Of a stretch of 13,582 bases of DNA, positions 7,063-13,080 are shown in pieces. The DNA is taken from NCBI GenBank assembly GCA_026713405.1, contig JAPOON010000631.1, forward strand, positions 1-13,582, written 5' to 3'. Numbering within the stretch: position 1 is the stretch's first letter; every line of letters begins with the position of its first letter. The position numbers and the translations under genes were made by a program. The notes under the pieces were generated by a model that ran no database searches, was not told the DNA's origin, and was given only the letters and a program-made list of their open reading frames with translations. The stretch is from Gammaproteobacteria bacterium. GTDB taxonomy: Bacteria > Pseudomonadota > Gammaproteobacteria > Pseudomonadales > Azotimanducaceae_A.

Positions 7063-7446
7063 CTACTTTCCTTCTCTCCCCGAGGGGTCAAATGTACACA
7101 TTGCAACCGCTGTTGTAACCGCCATTGCACAAGCGGCCGCGGCTGCGGCGTTGGGAATCCTTCCGCAGGCCACCCCAGCCGCTGTTCCCGCGGCAACTAC
7201 CGCTCCGTGGGCGATTGCTTCCTGCTGAGCTTGTGCACAAGCCCTGGCGACTGTTTGGCGGTTCTGTTCTACGCGCTCGTCATGCAAAGCGATTGCGTCA
7301 TCCATTACCGGATTGAGATCAACGGACAATGGTGAATTCAGGCGCGAACCTGTCACTACGACTTCTTCGATCTGTTCATCATCTGCCACGACCGGCATTG
7401 TGGTCACCAAAGCAGCTAGCAAAACTGCAAATGAACATAGTTTCAC
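7063..7446 (-). CDS. Small secreted protein with a TonB-box-like motif and a four-Cys Ala/Gly-rich tail
   Basis: This is a 127-residue protein from GTG 7446, with a weak GGGG run 8 nt upstream. Residues 1-21 form a Sec signal peptide ending VVA. The mature start, DDEQIEEVVVTGSRL, closely matches the N-terminal TonB-box/plug sequence of TonB-dependent receptors, yet no plug or barrel follows. Instead there is a short charged linker (about 45-68) and an Ala/Gly-rich region (about 70-117) containing four cysteines at 70, 94, 106 and 117. These are spaced so that two small-residue helices could be disulfide-linked in the periplasm or outside the cell. No family is recognised. Codon use (TTG, CTA, GCA, TGT) is unlike the GC-rich neighbours. 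It may be a bacteriocin-like peptide, a modulator of TonB, or the remnant of a receptor whose signal and TonB box were fused to other sequence. Confidence 0.65.
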   Translation of the reverse strand: MKLCSFAVLLAALVTTMPVVADDEQIEEVVVTGSRLNSPLSVDLNPVMDDAIALHDERVEQNRQTVARACAQAQQEAIAHGAVVAAGTAAGVACGRIPNAAAAAACAMAVTTAVAMCTFDPSGREGK

Positions 7447-7774
7447 TACTTGTGCCCCATGTGGTTTCCGGGGCCGAGGCTGACTGCGACGGCGGCTCTA
7501 CTATTCGTTGCTCGGTTGCTACGCCTTACATCGTCCACGTAGCTTAGGATCGGCGTCATCCCGAATCTGTGGCTGATCGCCTAACTTTTAGAACGCCCAT
7601 CCCCAGAAGATCTGTAGTTTTTTGCCCAAGCGTTGAGGGGCTTTTGCGCACCTGGCGTTCCGGATGCCGTGAAGATGTCTCGCTGGCTTGGAGCTTTGAT
7701 GCTTTGGTCGCGAGTGAATTCAGACTAAGGAGCACGTCACCCATGTTCGGTCCATCATCTCGATCATGGCGCGG
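7447..7774. other. Gene-poor stretch upstream of the small-gene cassette
   Basis: No convincing coding region is seen in these 328 bp, which are less GC-rich than the flanks. It should hold the promoter for the leftward cassette, but no good -35/-10 pair was found by eye. One inverted repeat, GCTACG at 7518-7523 and CGTAGC at 7538-7543 (14-nt centre), lies about 75-95 bp upstream of the GTG at 7446. An AAGGAG at 7727-7732 precedes ATG 7743, but that frame runs only 31 codons into the DUF5916 gene fragment in the wrong frame. The right edge is the boundary of the duplicated fragment at about 7775. Confidence 0.5.
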
Positions 7775-7870
7775 CTGCGGGGCGGCTGCCGGACCCTGTT
7801 CTGCGAGGCGTGGAACAACCCGAGCGGCGATCAACTGACCGTCAAGCTGCGCTATCGACTGGGGTCTTGA
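7775..7870 (+). pseudogene. Duplicated 3' fragment of the DUF5916 gene
   Basis: In the frame ending at TGA 7868-7870 the fragment reads LRGGCRTLFCEAWNNPSG and then the same terminal residues (QLTVKLRYRLGS) as the intact gene, whose corresponding part begins MRGGFRDLFREAWNN. The last 68 bases (7803-7870) match 6400-6467 with three silent substitutions. The 28 bases before them are more diverged, and upstream of about 7775 similarity fades. There is no start, signal peptide or barrel, so it is a remnant of a second copy or a partial duplication. It is offset by exactly 1403 bp from the parental end, and it lies immediately upstream of the likely tRNA promoter. Confidence 0.85.
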
Positions 7871-7876
7871 TACAAT
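7871..7876 (+). promoter_or_regulatory. Possible -10 box for the tRNA-Arg gene
   Basis: TACAAT directly follows the stop codon of the DUF5916 fragment and lies 46 bp before the first base of the tRNA, a plausible distance for a -10 element. No good -35 hexamer stands at the standard spacing, so this is tentative. Confidence 0.3.
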
Positions 7877-7922
7877 GCGCCGGCCAAGCCCACCCCGGCC
7901 CGGTTCGCGGGCCGATTCCCTC

Positions 7923-7999
7923 GCCCCGGTGGCACAACTGGATAGCGCGGCTCCCTCCTAAGGAGCGGGTTGTAGGTTCGAGTCCTACCCGGGGCGCCA
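7923..7999 (+). tRNA. tRNA-Arg (anticodon CCT)
   Basis: A full cloverleaf can be drawn. The acceptor stem GCCCCGG pairs with CCGGGGC (7989-7995), followed by discriminator G and an encoded CCA (7997-7999). The anticodon arm has stem GCTCC/GGAGC around loop CTCCTAA, giving anticodon CCT, which decodes AGG. The T arm is GTAGG TTCGAGT CCTAC. The D arm has the usual loop (AACTGGATA) with one non-canonical pair in the stem. The gene ends 2 bp before the stop codon of the oppositely oriented reductase gene. It is the only RNA gene seen. Confidence 0.95.
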
Positions 8000-8001
8000 G
8001 G

Positions 8002-8958
8002 TCAGTAAACCTCCAGCATGCAACGCGCGGTGGGCTTGATGCGCCGCTTGATGTCTGTGAAGCGCCATTCGTCCGGGGGCCTGGCGGCGAGGTCTTCGTG
8101 GAGAGTGACATAGCCATCGGCGAGACCGTGGCGCGCGAGGGCCTGGAATATGCCGAACTGCATGCCCTCCAGCCCACAGATGTAGACCAACGTGCGGGGA
8201 TCCTGGAGCAGGTCCGTGAACCTGTCGATTTCGCGCTCGATGAGGCTGCCGACGTAGAGCCGGTCCGATTCCCGGCTGATGGCGGTATGGTATTCGAAGT
8301 TGGCATGCTCCCTGTGCAGACGCTGGAACAGGTCCTCGTAGAGCAAATCCGTCGTGTATGGGGTGCCCATGACCAGCGCCGCCCTGGCGCCGGTGGGCCC
8401 GCCGGTACCTTCGAACAGTTCCATCAGCATGCCGCGAAACGGGGCTATCCCGGTGCCGGTGGCGATGAACAGGTAGTTGTGTGCCTCGATGTCCTCGGGC
8501 AGCAGGAAGCGCTTGCCGTTCGGGCCGGTCACGAGAACCTCGTCGCCTTCGCCAATATCGCATAGATAATTGCTGCAGACGCCCAGAAAGAGGCGATGAT
8601 CGGTGGAATCGTCCGTGGGCTTCTGGGGCTGGTATTCGTCGATCAGCCTTTTCGGCGTGGTGGAGACCAGGTTGCCGCCGCCGTCCTCGCCCCAGCTTGG
8701 GCAGGCCACGGAGTACAGCCGCACCTTGTGCGGCCGGCCCCGCTCGTCGGTGCCGGGCGCGATGACACCGAACGACTGTCCGGCGAGAAAGTTGCCGGCC
8801 AGCGGCGTGCCGGAGACAGCGAGTACCAGGTGCTTGACGAAACTGGCCGACTTGCCGTTCATGCACAGCTCGTTGGAGACCACACGCGAAATTGCCGGCG
8901 CCTTGGGACGAATCAGGTTCATCCGCACGTCGGGCAGGGTGGGTGCGTGGTCGGGCAT
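8002..8958 (-). CDS. Plant/cyanobacterial-type ferredoxin-NADP+ reductase family protein
   Basis: This is a 318-residue flavoprotein reductase that passes electrons between NADPH and a ferredoxin or similar carrier in the cytoplasm. The FAD-binding part contains RLYS (80-83) and GVCSNYL (126-132), where RxYS and GxCS are the isoalloxazine and pyrophosphate motifs of this group. The NADP part contains ATGTGIAPFRG (167-177) and YICGLEGMQ near the C-terminus. The protein ends in EVY, the terminal tyrosine that stacks on the flavin in plastid-type FNRs. The same module forms the C-terminal half of BoxA, the reductase of benzoyl-CoA epoxidase, but no ferredoxin domain is attached here. No ferredoxin or oxygenase gene is in view, so its partner is unknown. 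It is divergent from the catabolic operon across 188 bp. An internal ATG (residue 13) is an alternative start; neither has a strong RBS. Confidence 0.85.
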   Translation of the reverse strand: MPDHAPTLPDVRMNLIRPKAPAISRVVSNELCMNGKSASFVKHLVLAVSGTPLAGNFLAGQSFGVIAPGTDERGRPHKVRLYSVACPSWGEDGGGNLVSTTPKRLIDEYQPQKPTDDSTDHRLFLGVCSNYLCDIGEGDEVLVTGPNGKRFLLPEDIEAHNYLFIATGTGIAPFRGMLMELFEGTGGPTGARAALVMGTPYTTDLLYEDLFQRLHREHANFEYHTAISRESDRLYVGSLIEREIDRFTDLLQDPRTLVYICGLEGMQFGIFQALARHGLADGYVTLHEDLAARPPDEWRFTDIKRRIKPTARCMLEVY

Positions 8959-8980
8959 GGCGGCGGGATGATGTCCCCTG

Positions 8981-9022
8981 CCGGGTTTTCACGCAACCGC
9001 GCAGGAACCGTACCGGGTTTTC
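8981..9022. repeat. Pair of 10-bp direct repeats in the divergent promoter region
   Basis: CCGGGTTTTC occurs at 8981-8990 and again at 9013-9022, starting 32 bp apart, close to three helical turns. The pair lies in the 188-bp gap between the reductase gene and the divergent aldehyde dehydrogenase operon, so it could be a double regulator site for one or both. No regulator gene is seen in the window, and no convincing -35/-10 pair was found in the gap. Confidence 0.4.
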
Positions 9023-9146
9023 CGGGTCGAAGTGTGCGTGCCGGGGCCCTTGCCGGGCGTGGTGTGTTGACCCGGGGGATATCATTGAGCTTCGGGTGGC
9101 AGAATAGACGGCCCGTGGACCGGGTATCGCGGATGGACGAGGTTGT

Positions 9147-10667
9147 ATGAGCGGCACATGGGAATCCAACAAGGCCAGGGCCAGGGAGTACCTGGCACGG
9201 TTTGAAGGCCAAACCCTCGGGCACTTCATCGGCGGCGCCGACGTGCCGGGAGCATCGGGCGCGTCCTTTGAGAACAGGACGCCGATCGACAACTCCCCCG
9301 TCAATCGGGTGGCCGCCGGAAGTGCCGAGGACATCGATCGCGCGGCGTGCTCGGCGCGCGATGCCTTCCCAGGCTGGCGTGCCGTTTCAGGGTCGCACCG
9401 GCGTGCACTGTTGCATGGCATCGCCGACGCCATAGAGGCGCGGGCCGAAGAGATCGCGCTGATCGAGTCCCACGATACCGGGCAGCCGCTGCGCTTCATG
9501 AGCAAGGCCGCCATCCGCGGCGCGGAGAATTTCCGTTTCTTTGCCGACAAGGCACCCGAAGCCGCCAACGGCCAGTCGCTGCCGGCCGCGGATCACCTGA
9601 ACTACAGCTTGCGCCAGCCCATTGGCCCGGTGGGGGTAATTACCCCCTGGAACACGCCGTTCATGCTGTCCACCTGGAAGATTGCGCCCGCGCTCGCTGC
9701 CGGCTGCACGGTGGTGCACAAACCGGCGGAGTGGAGCCCGCTGTCGGCGCGTCTGCTGGTGGAGATCTGCCACGAGGCGGGTTTGCCGCCAGGGGTTTTC
9801 AACTCGGTGCAGGGTATCGGCGAGACCGCCGGCAAGGCGTTGACCGAGCACCCGGATGTCAAGGCGGTGGCCTTCGTCGGCGAATCTCATACCGGCAGCC
9901 TGATCATGCAGCAGGGCGCCATGACGCTGAAACGGGTGCACTTCGAACTGGGCGGCAAGAACCCGGTGATGGTCTTCGACGATGCCGATCTCGACCGGGC
10001 GCTCGATGCGGTGACGTTCATGATCTACAGCCTGAACGGGGAACGGTGCACGTCTTCGAGCCGCCTGTTGGTGCAGGAATCGATCTACGATGAATTTTCC
10101 GCCCGGGTGGCGGAGCGCGCGGGCCGGATCAAGGTGGGCCATCCGCTTGACCCGGCTACGGAGGTCGGGCCGCTCATTCATCCACGACACCTGGACAAGG
10201 TGCTGGGCTATTTCGACATTGCCCGGGAGGAGGGCGCCACCGTTGCTGCGGGCGGCAGCCGTTGGAGTGATTCGGGCGGCGGCAACTACGTGCTGCCGAC
10301 GCTGTTTTCCGGGGCCAACGGCAGCATGCGCATCGCCCGGGAAGAGATCTTCGGCCCGGTACTGACGGCCATTCCCTTTCGCGACGAGGCCCAGGCGGTG
10401 TCAATCGCCAACGACGTGGCCTACGGGCTTGCCGCCTACGCCTGGACTGCCGATCTGGGTCGCGCCCATCGGTTGGGGCGTGACCTGGAAGCCGGCATGA
10501 TCTGGGTGAATTCGGAGAACAACCGACATCTGCCGGCGCCATTCGGCGGCATGAAGGCGAGCGGCATCGGCCGCGACGGGGGCGACTACAGCTTCGATTT
10601 CTACATGGAAACCAAGAACGTGTGCATCGCCTACGATACGCACCGCGTTCCGAGCCTCGGCAAGTGA
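9147..10667 (+). CDS. hpaE: HpaE-like 5-carboxymethyl-2-hydroxymuconate semialdehyde dehydrogenase
   Basis: This is a 506-residue NAD(P)+-dependent aldehyde dehydrogenase. Catalytic features are PWNTPF with Asn169, the cofactor-binding KPAEWSP with Lys192, the nucleotide loop FVGESHTGS (243-251), general base Glu267 in FELGGK, and nucleophile Cys301 in NGERCTSSSRLLV. The NGERCTxSSRLLV context and the following VGHPLDPxTEVGPLIHP are characteristic of HpaE, which oxidises the ring-cleavage semialdehyde of homoprotocatechuate to the dicarboxylate. Related dehydrogenases of other meta-cleavage pathways are possible. The ATG at 9147 has GAGG four bases upstream. It is the first gene of an operon: its TGA stop overlaps the GTG start of the LigA-type gene. 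An HpaF-like isomerase and a FAH-family protein nearby support the assignment. Confidence 0.85.
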   Translation: MSGTWESNKARAREYLARFEGQTLGHFIGGADVPGASGASFENRTPIDNSPVNRVAAGSAEDIDRAACSARDAFPGWRAVSGSHRRALLHGIADAIEARAEEIALIESHDTGQPLRFMSKAAIRGAENFRFFADKAPEAANGQSLPAADHLNYSLRQPIGPVGVITPWNTPFMLSTWKIAPALAAGCTVVHKPAEWSPLSARLLVEICHEAGLPPGVFNSVQGIGETAGKALTEHPDVKAVAFVGESHTGSLIMQQGAMTLKRVHFELGGKNPVMVFDDADLDRALDAVTFMIYSLNGERCTSSSRLLVQESIYDEFSARVAERAGRIKVGHPLDPATEVGPLIHPRHLDKVLGYFDIAREEGATVAAGGSRWSDSGGGNYVLPTLFSGANGSMRIAREEIFGPVLTAIPFRDEAQAVSIANDVAYGLAAYAWTADLGRAHRLGRDLEAGMIWVNSENNRHLPAPFGGMKASGIGRDGGDYSFDFYMETKNVCIAYDTHRVPSLGK

Positions 10668-10978
10668 GCCTGTACTACGTTCAGAAGCTGCTCTACCAGT
10701 TGAACCGGGACCCGCATACCCAGGCGCGGTTCAATGAGAACTTCGAGGAACTGCTTGACGACTTCGACCTCACGGACGAGGAAAAAACGGCACTGCGTGG
10801 CCCGGATATCGGTCTGCTCTACGTGATGGGGGTCAACGGCCAGATTCTGATGCATTATGCGGCGCTCCGGGGATTCGAATGGGACCGTTACATTCAGGCC
10901 ATGCGCGACGGTCTCAAGGCGCACGGGCCGGTGCGCACGGGCCTGTACCTCACAACCGACGGCAAGGGAGCGGTGTGA
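10664..10978 (+). CDS. LigA-type subunit of class III extradiol ring-cleavage dioxygenase
   Basis: This is a 104-residue, largely helical protein of the LigA family: YYVQKLLYQLNRDP, then EELLDDFDLTDEEKTAL, then DIGLLYVMGVN. In protocatechuate 4,5-dioxygenase the LigA subunit caps the active site of the LigB subunit and has no metal of its own. The start is GTG 10664, overlapping the dehydrogenase stop in GTGA; an ATG at 10622 in the same frame would lie inside the dehydrogenase gene and lacks reason. The protein is shorter than classical LigA (about 139 residues), as in several LigA-like subunits of other class III enzymes. The stop overlaps the start of the next ORF in TGATG. The catalytic LigB subunit follows one small ORF later. 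Confidence 0.85.
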   Translation: MSLYYVQKLLYQLNRDPHTQARFNENFEELLDDFDLTDEEKTALRGPDIGLLYVMGVNGQILMHYAALRGFEWDRYIQAMRDGLKAHGPVRTGLYLTTDGKGAV

Positions 10979-11157
10979 TGTTCCGTTGCGACGGAGAAGT
11001 CCTGCGGTTCGGCCCCACGATTGATGAAGCTAATAAACTATTGAAAATCAACATGTTGAGGGCTTATTTTCATAAATCAGTGCTGATGTGCCCGGCATTG
11101 CATGCGGTCGCTGCTTCGGGCATCGCCCGGGCCGTGGAATCCGCGGCGAGGAGGTGA
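10978..11157 (+). CDS. Unrecognised 59-codon ORF between the LigA- and LigB-type genes
   Basis: The ATG at 10978 overlaps the ligA-like stop (TGATG). The TGA at 11155-11157 sits next to AGGAGG (11150-11155), the RBS of the LigB gene, so the ORF is positioned exactly as a translationally coupled operon member would be. The product begins MFRCDGEVLRFGPTIDEAN, with a possible helix in the middle and a basic end (AARR). It has no signal peptide and matches no family I know. The middle (about 11018-11085) is AT-rich amid GC-rich genes and includes the 12-bp palindrome TCAACATGTTGA. It may be a real accessory protein, or a spacer created by a small insertion that happens to be open. Confidence 0.45.
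   Translation: MFRCDGEVLRFGPTIDEANKLLKINMLRAYFHKSVLMCPALHAVAASGIARAVESAARR
11048..11059. promoter_or_regulatory. Perfect 12-bp palindrome inside the AT-rich core
   Basis: TCAACATGTTGA is its own reverse complement and sits in the AT-rich segment between the two dioxygenase genes. A partly overlapping TTGA-AAA-TCAA inverted repeat lies at 11041-11051. Together they look like a protein-binding site or the core of a small inserted element, but a chance 12-bp palindrome is also possible. Confidence 0.3.
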
Positions 11158-11162
11158 ATCGG

Positions 11163-11981
11163 ATGGCCCTGGTATACGCGGGAATCTGTAGCCACGCGCC
11201 GGGAATCACCGGCCGGGCCGGGCGCGCCGACCCGGCTGTGCGCGATCCTTTCTACGAGCACTTCCGAGGCATGGGCGACGAGATCCGGGCGGAGAACCCG
11301 GATGCCCTGATCGTGGTGGCGGCGGAGCATTTCGCCAATTTCTTCATGGACAACATGCCCGCCTACTGCATGGGCATGGCCGACTACTACGAAGGTCCCA
11401 TCGAAAACCCCGAATGGCTCGGTATCGAGCCGCGGCGGGTGCCCGGTGATGCGGCGCTGTCGCAGCGCCTCATCGAGCGCATGATGGCGCGCATCGACCT
11501 GGCCTACGCCCAGGAATGGAAGTTCGACCACGGCATCATGGTTCCCCTGCACTTCCTGACGCCGGCCTACGACCTGCCGGTGATTCCGGCCAACATAAAC
11601 TGCCAGGGGCCGCCTCTCACACCGCCGGCCCGGGCGTACGAGTTCGGGCGCGCCTTGCGTGCGGCCTGCGATGCCGTCGACGAGCGCATCGCGCTGGTCG
11701 GCACCGGCGGCATTTCCCACTGGCCGGCAACGCCGGACTCCGGAAAGATCAACGAGTCCTGGGACCGGGAGTTCCTGGACCGCTGGACGGCCAACGACAG
11801 GGCGGCGCTGACCGGCTACTCCGACGAGTCAACCTGGCGGGACGGCGGCCAGGGCGGGTTCGAGATCCGCACCTTCATCGCCGTGGCCGGTGCGGCGGAG
11901 GGCTCGACCGGTGAAGTCTGCTACTACGCGCCCATACCGATCTTTGCGGTGGGCTGCACCGTTGGGCGAATGCACATCTGA
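11163..11981 (+). CDS. LigB-type catalytic subunit of class III extradiol dioxygenase
   Basis: This is a 272-residue iron-dependent ring-cleavage dioxygenase that opens a catechol-type ring next to one hydroxyl. Residues matching the LigB active site can be placed: His11 in CSHAPG and His56 in AAEHFANF as metal ligands, Glu234 in GGFEIR as the third ligand, and His186 in GTGGISHWP as the likely catalytic base. FDHG (His123) is also conserved. The start is ATG 11163, with AGGAGG ending 7 bases upstream. The partner subunit is encoded upstream, separated by a 59-codon ORF. The protein belongs to the LigB group rather than looking like E. coli HpaD. The neighbouring HpaE- and HpaF-like genes suggest homoprotocatechuate or a similarly substituted catechol as substrate. 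Protocatechuate, gallate and others cannot be excluded. Confidence 0.88.
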   Translation: MALVYAGICSHAPGITGRAGRADPAVRDPFYEHFRGMGDEIRAENPDALIVVAAEHFANFFMDNMPAYCMGMADYYEGPIENPEWLGIEPRRVPGDAALSQRLIERMMARIDLAYAQEWKFDHGIMVPLHFLTPAYDLPVIPANINCQGPPLTPPARAYEFGRALRAACDAVDERIALVGTGGISHWPATPDSGKINESWDREFLDRWTANDRAALTGYSDESTWRDGGQGGFEIRTFIAVAGAAEGSTGEVCYYAPIPIFAVGCTVGRMHI

Positions 11982-12078
11982 TTGACTGTCACGGGCATCG
12001 AGCCGCGCCTCCGTCCGCACCCTCCACCGTGCACATGGCCACGCCTGCGCTGGCGAGCAGTGCACGAAGTCTCTCAAG

Positions 12079-12098
12079 CGGCATGCGGTGACATGCCG
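12079..12098. terminator. Stem-loop between convergent genes, possible bidirectional transcript end
   Basis: CGGCATG (12079-12085) and CATGCCG (12092-12098) form a 7-bp stem with a 6-base loop in the 171-bp gap between the LigB stop and the oppositely oriented FAH stop. No T-run follows on either strand, so intrinsic termination is not certain. The rest of the gap shows no gene. Confidence 0.35.
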
Positions 12099-12152
12099 AA
12101 CAGGATTTCCGGCGCGCCGGGCGGGCAAGCGGGGTAACAGGGACGAACGTCT

Positions 12153-13019
12153 TCAGCCCACCGGAATTTCGTCTTCGACACCGTTCCTCAAAAGGCCGAT
12201 GCGCGGAACTTCCACCTCGACCACATCGCCCGGCCGGAGATATTTCGGCGGATCGAACCGCGCGCCCGCTCCGGTGGGTGTGCCGGTGGAGATCAGGTCC
12301 CCGGGCTTCAGCGGCATGAACGTCGACAGGTAGTTGATTAGCCGCTCGAACGGAAAGTGCAGGTTTGCGGTCGAATCGCGCTGCCGCACTTCACCGTTTA
12401 CACGGGTGGCCAGGTGCAGGTCGTGGAATCCGTCGAACTCATCCGTGGAGACCATCCAGGGGCCGATGGACCCGGACCGCTCGAAATTCTTGCCCTGGGT
12501 CACGTTGAACCGTCCATGACGGACCCAGTCGCGCAGGGTGCCTTCGTTCATCAGGGTGAGCCCGGCGATGTGCTCCCGGGCCCGGGATTCGGGAATCCTG
12601 CGGCCTTCCCGGCCAATGACCAGGACAATCTCGCCTTCGTAGTCGAGTTGCTCCGATTCCGGCGGACGCAGCAGGGGCTGCAAGTGGCCTGTGACCGACT
12701 CGGGGGTCCGCAGGAATACGCTCGGGTAGGCGGGCGCCGGCGTGCTGTCCCTGTATTCCTCGTTGCGATTTGCGTAGTTGATGCCGATGCAGACGATCTT
12801 GCCCGGTTCGGGAACCGGCGGCAGGTAATTTACATCATCGATGCCGTAGTCTGTGGGTGCGGACTCGGCCAGATCTCGTGCGCGGTCGAGCGCCCCGGCC
12901 GCCAGGACGGCCCTGAGACTCGGGTACTCGGGCAGGCGCCGGCTCAAATTCACGATGCTTCCGCCCACGACTGCGCCATACTGAACCTGGCCGTCGCATT
13001 CGAAGGTGAGGTACTTCAC
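12153..13019 (-). CDS. Fumarylacetoacetate hydrolase (FAH) family protein, HpaG-like
   Basis: This is a 288-residue protein of the FAH fold, whose members cleave, decarboxylate or isomerise 2-oxo/enol acids late in aromatic breakdown. Visible are GKIVCIGINYANRNEEY (about 95-111), the metal-binding YEGEI, then TLMNEGTLRDW, QGKNFERSGSIGPW and the C-terminal GDLISTGTPTGAG. In many members the third metal ligand lies in NDxSxRD; here that place reads NEGTLRD, a variant I associate with one FAH subgroup. GTG 13019 is chosen because GGAGA lies five bases upstream and the protein then begins KYLTFE, as family members do; the frame extends further without family sequence. Given the HpaE- and HpaF-like neighbours, the OPET decarboxylase/HHDD isomerase (HpaG) role is likely, but fumarylpyruvate or acylpyruvate hydrolysis is possible. 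Confidence 0.85.
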   Translation of the reverse strand: MKYLTFECDGQVQYGAVVGGSIVNLSRRLPEYPSLRAVLAAGALDRARDLAESAPTDYGIDDVNYLPPVPEPGKIVCIGINYANRNEEYRDSTPAPAYPSVFLRTPESVTGHLQPLLRPPESEQLDYEGEIVLVIGREGRRIPESRAREHIAGLTLMNEGTLRDWVRHGRFNVTQGKNFERSGSIGPWMVSTDEFDGFHDLHLATRVNGEVRQRDSTANLHFPFERLINYLSTFMPLKPGDLISTGTPTGAGARFDPPKYLRPGDVVEVEVPRIGLLRNGVEDEIPVG

Positions 13020-13046
13020 GCTACTCTCCACTGCCCGGATTGGGGC

Positions 13047-13052
13047 TATACT
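13047..13052 (+). promoter_or_regulatory. Possible -10 box for the isomerase gene in the 61-bp divergent gap
   Basis: TATACT lies 29 bp before the ATG at 13081. No good -35 hexamer stands at the usual spacing, which would fit an activator-dependent promoter or a false match. The gap between this gene and the divergent FAH gene is only 61 bp, so the two promoters must overlap or be shared. Confidence 0.35.
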
Positions 13053-13080
13053 TTCAGCTCGATTCCGACCGCGGCGCATC

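Noticed and set aside
6790..7335. 181-codon plus-strand frame across the cassette
   Set aside because: It lies antisense to three genes that have signal peptides, membrane helices and coupled starts; its own product is Cys/Arg-rich with no domain-like pattern.
7743..7838. 31-codon ORF with AAGGAG upstream
   Set aside because: The spacing is long (10 nt), and most of the ORF reads the DUF5916 fragment in the wrong frame.
827..8969. Shared GGCATGGCGGCGGGAT string near 827 and 8954
   Set aside because: A single short GC-rich match between unrelated genes with no extension; likely chance.
7985..9568. Long minus-strand open frame of 527 codons
   Set aside because: It overlaps the FNR gene in another frame and the front of the dehydrogenase antisense; its product is Arg/Ala-rich low-information sequence typical of GC-rich shadow frames.
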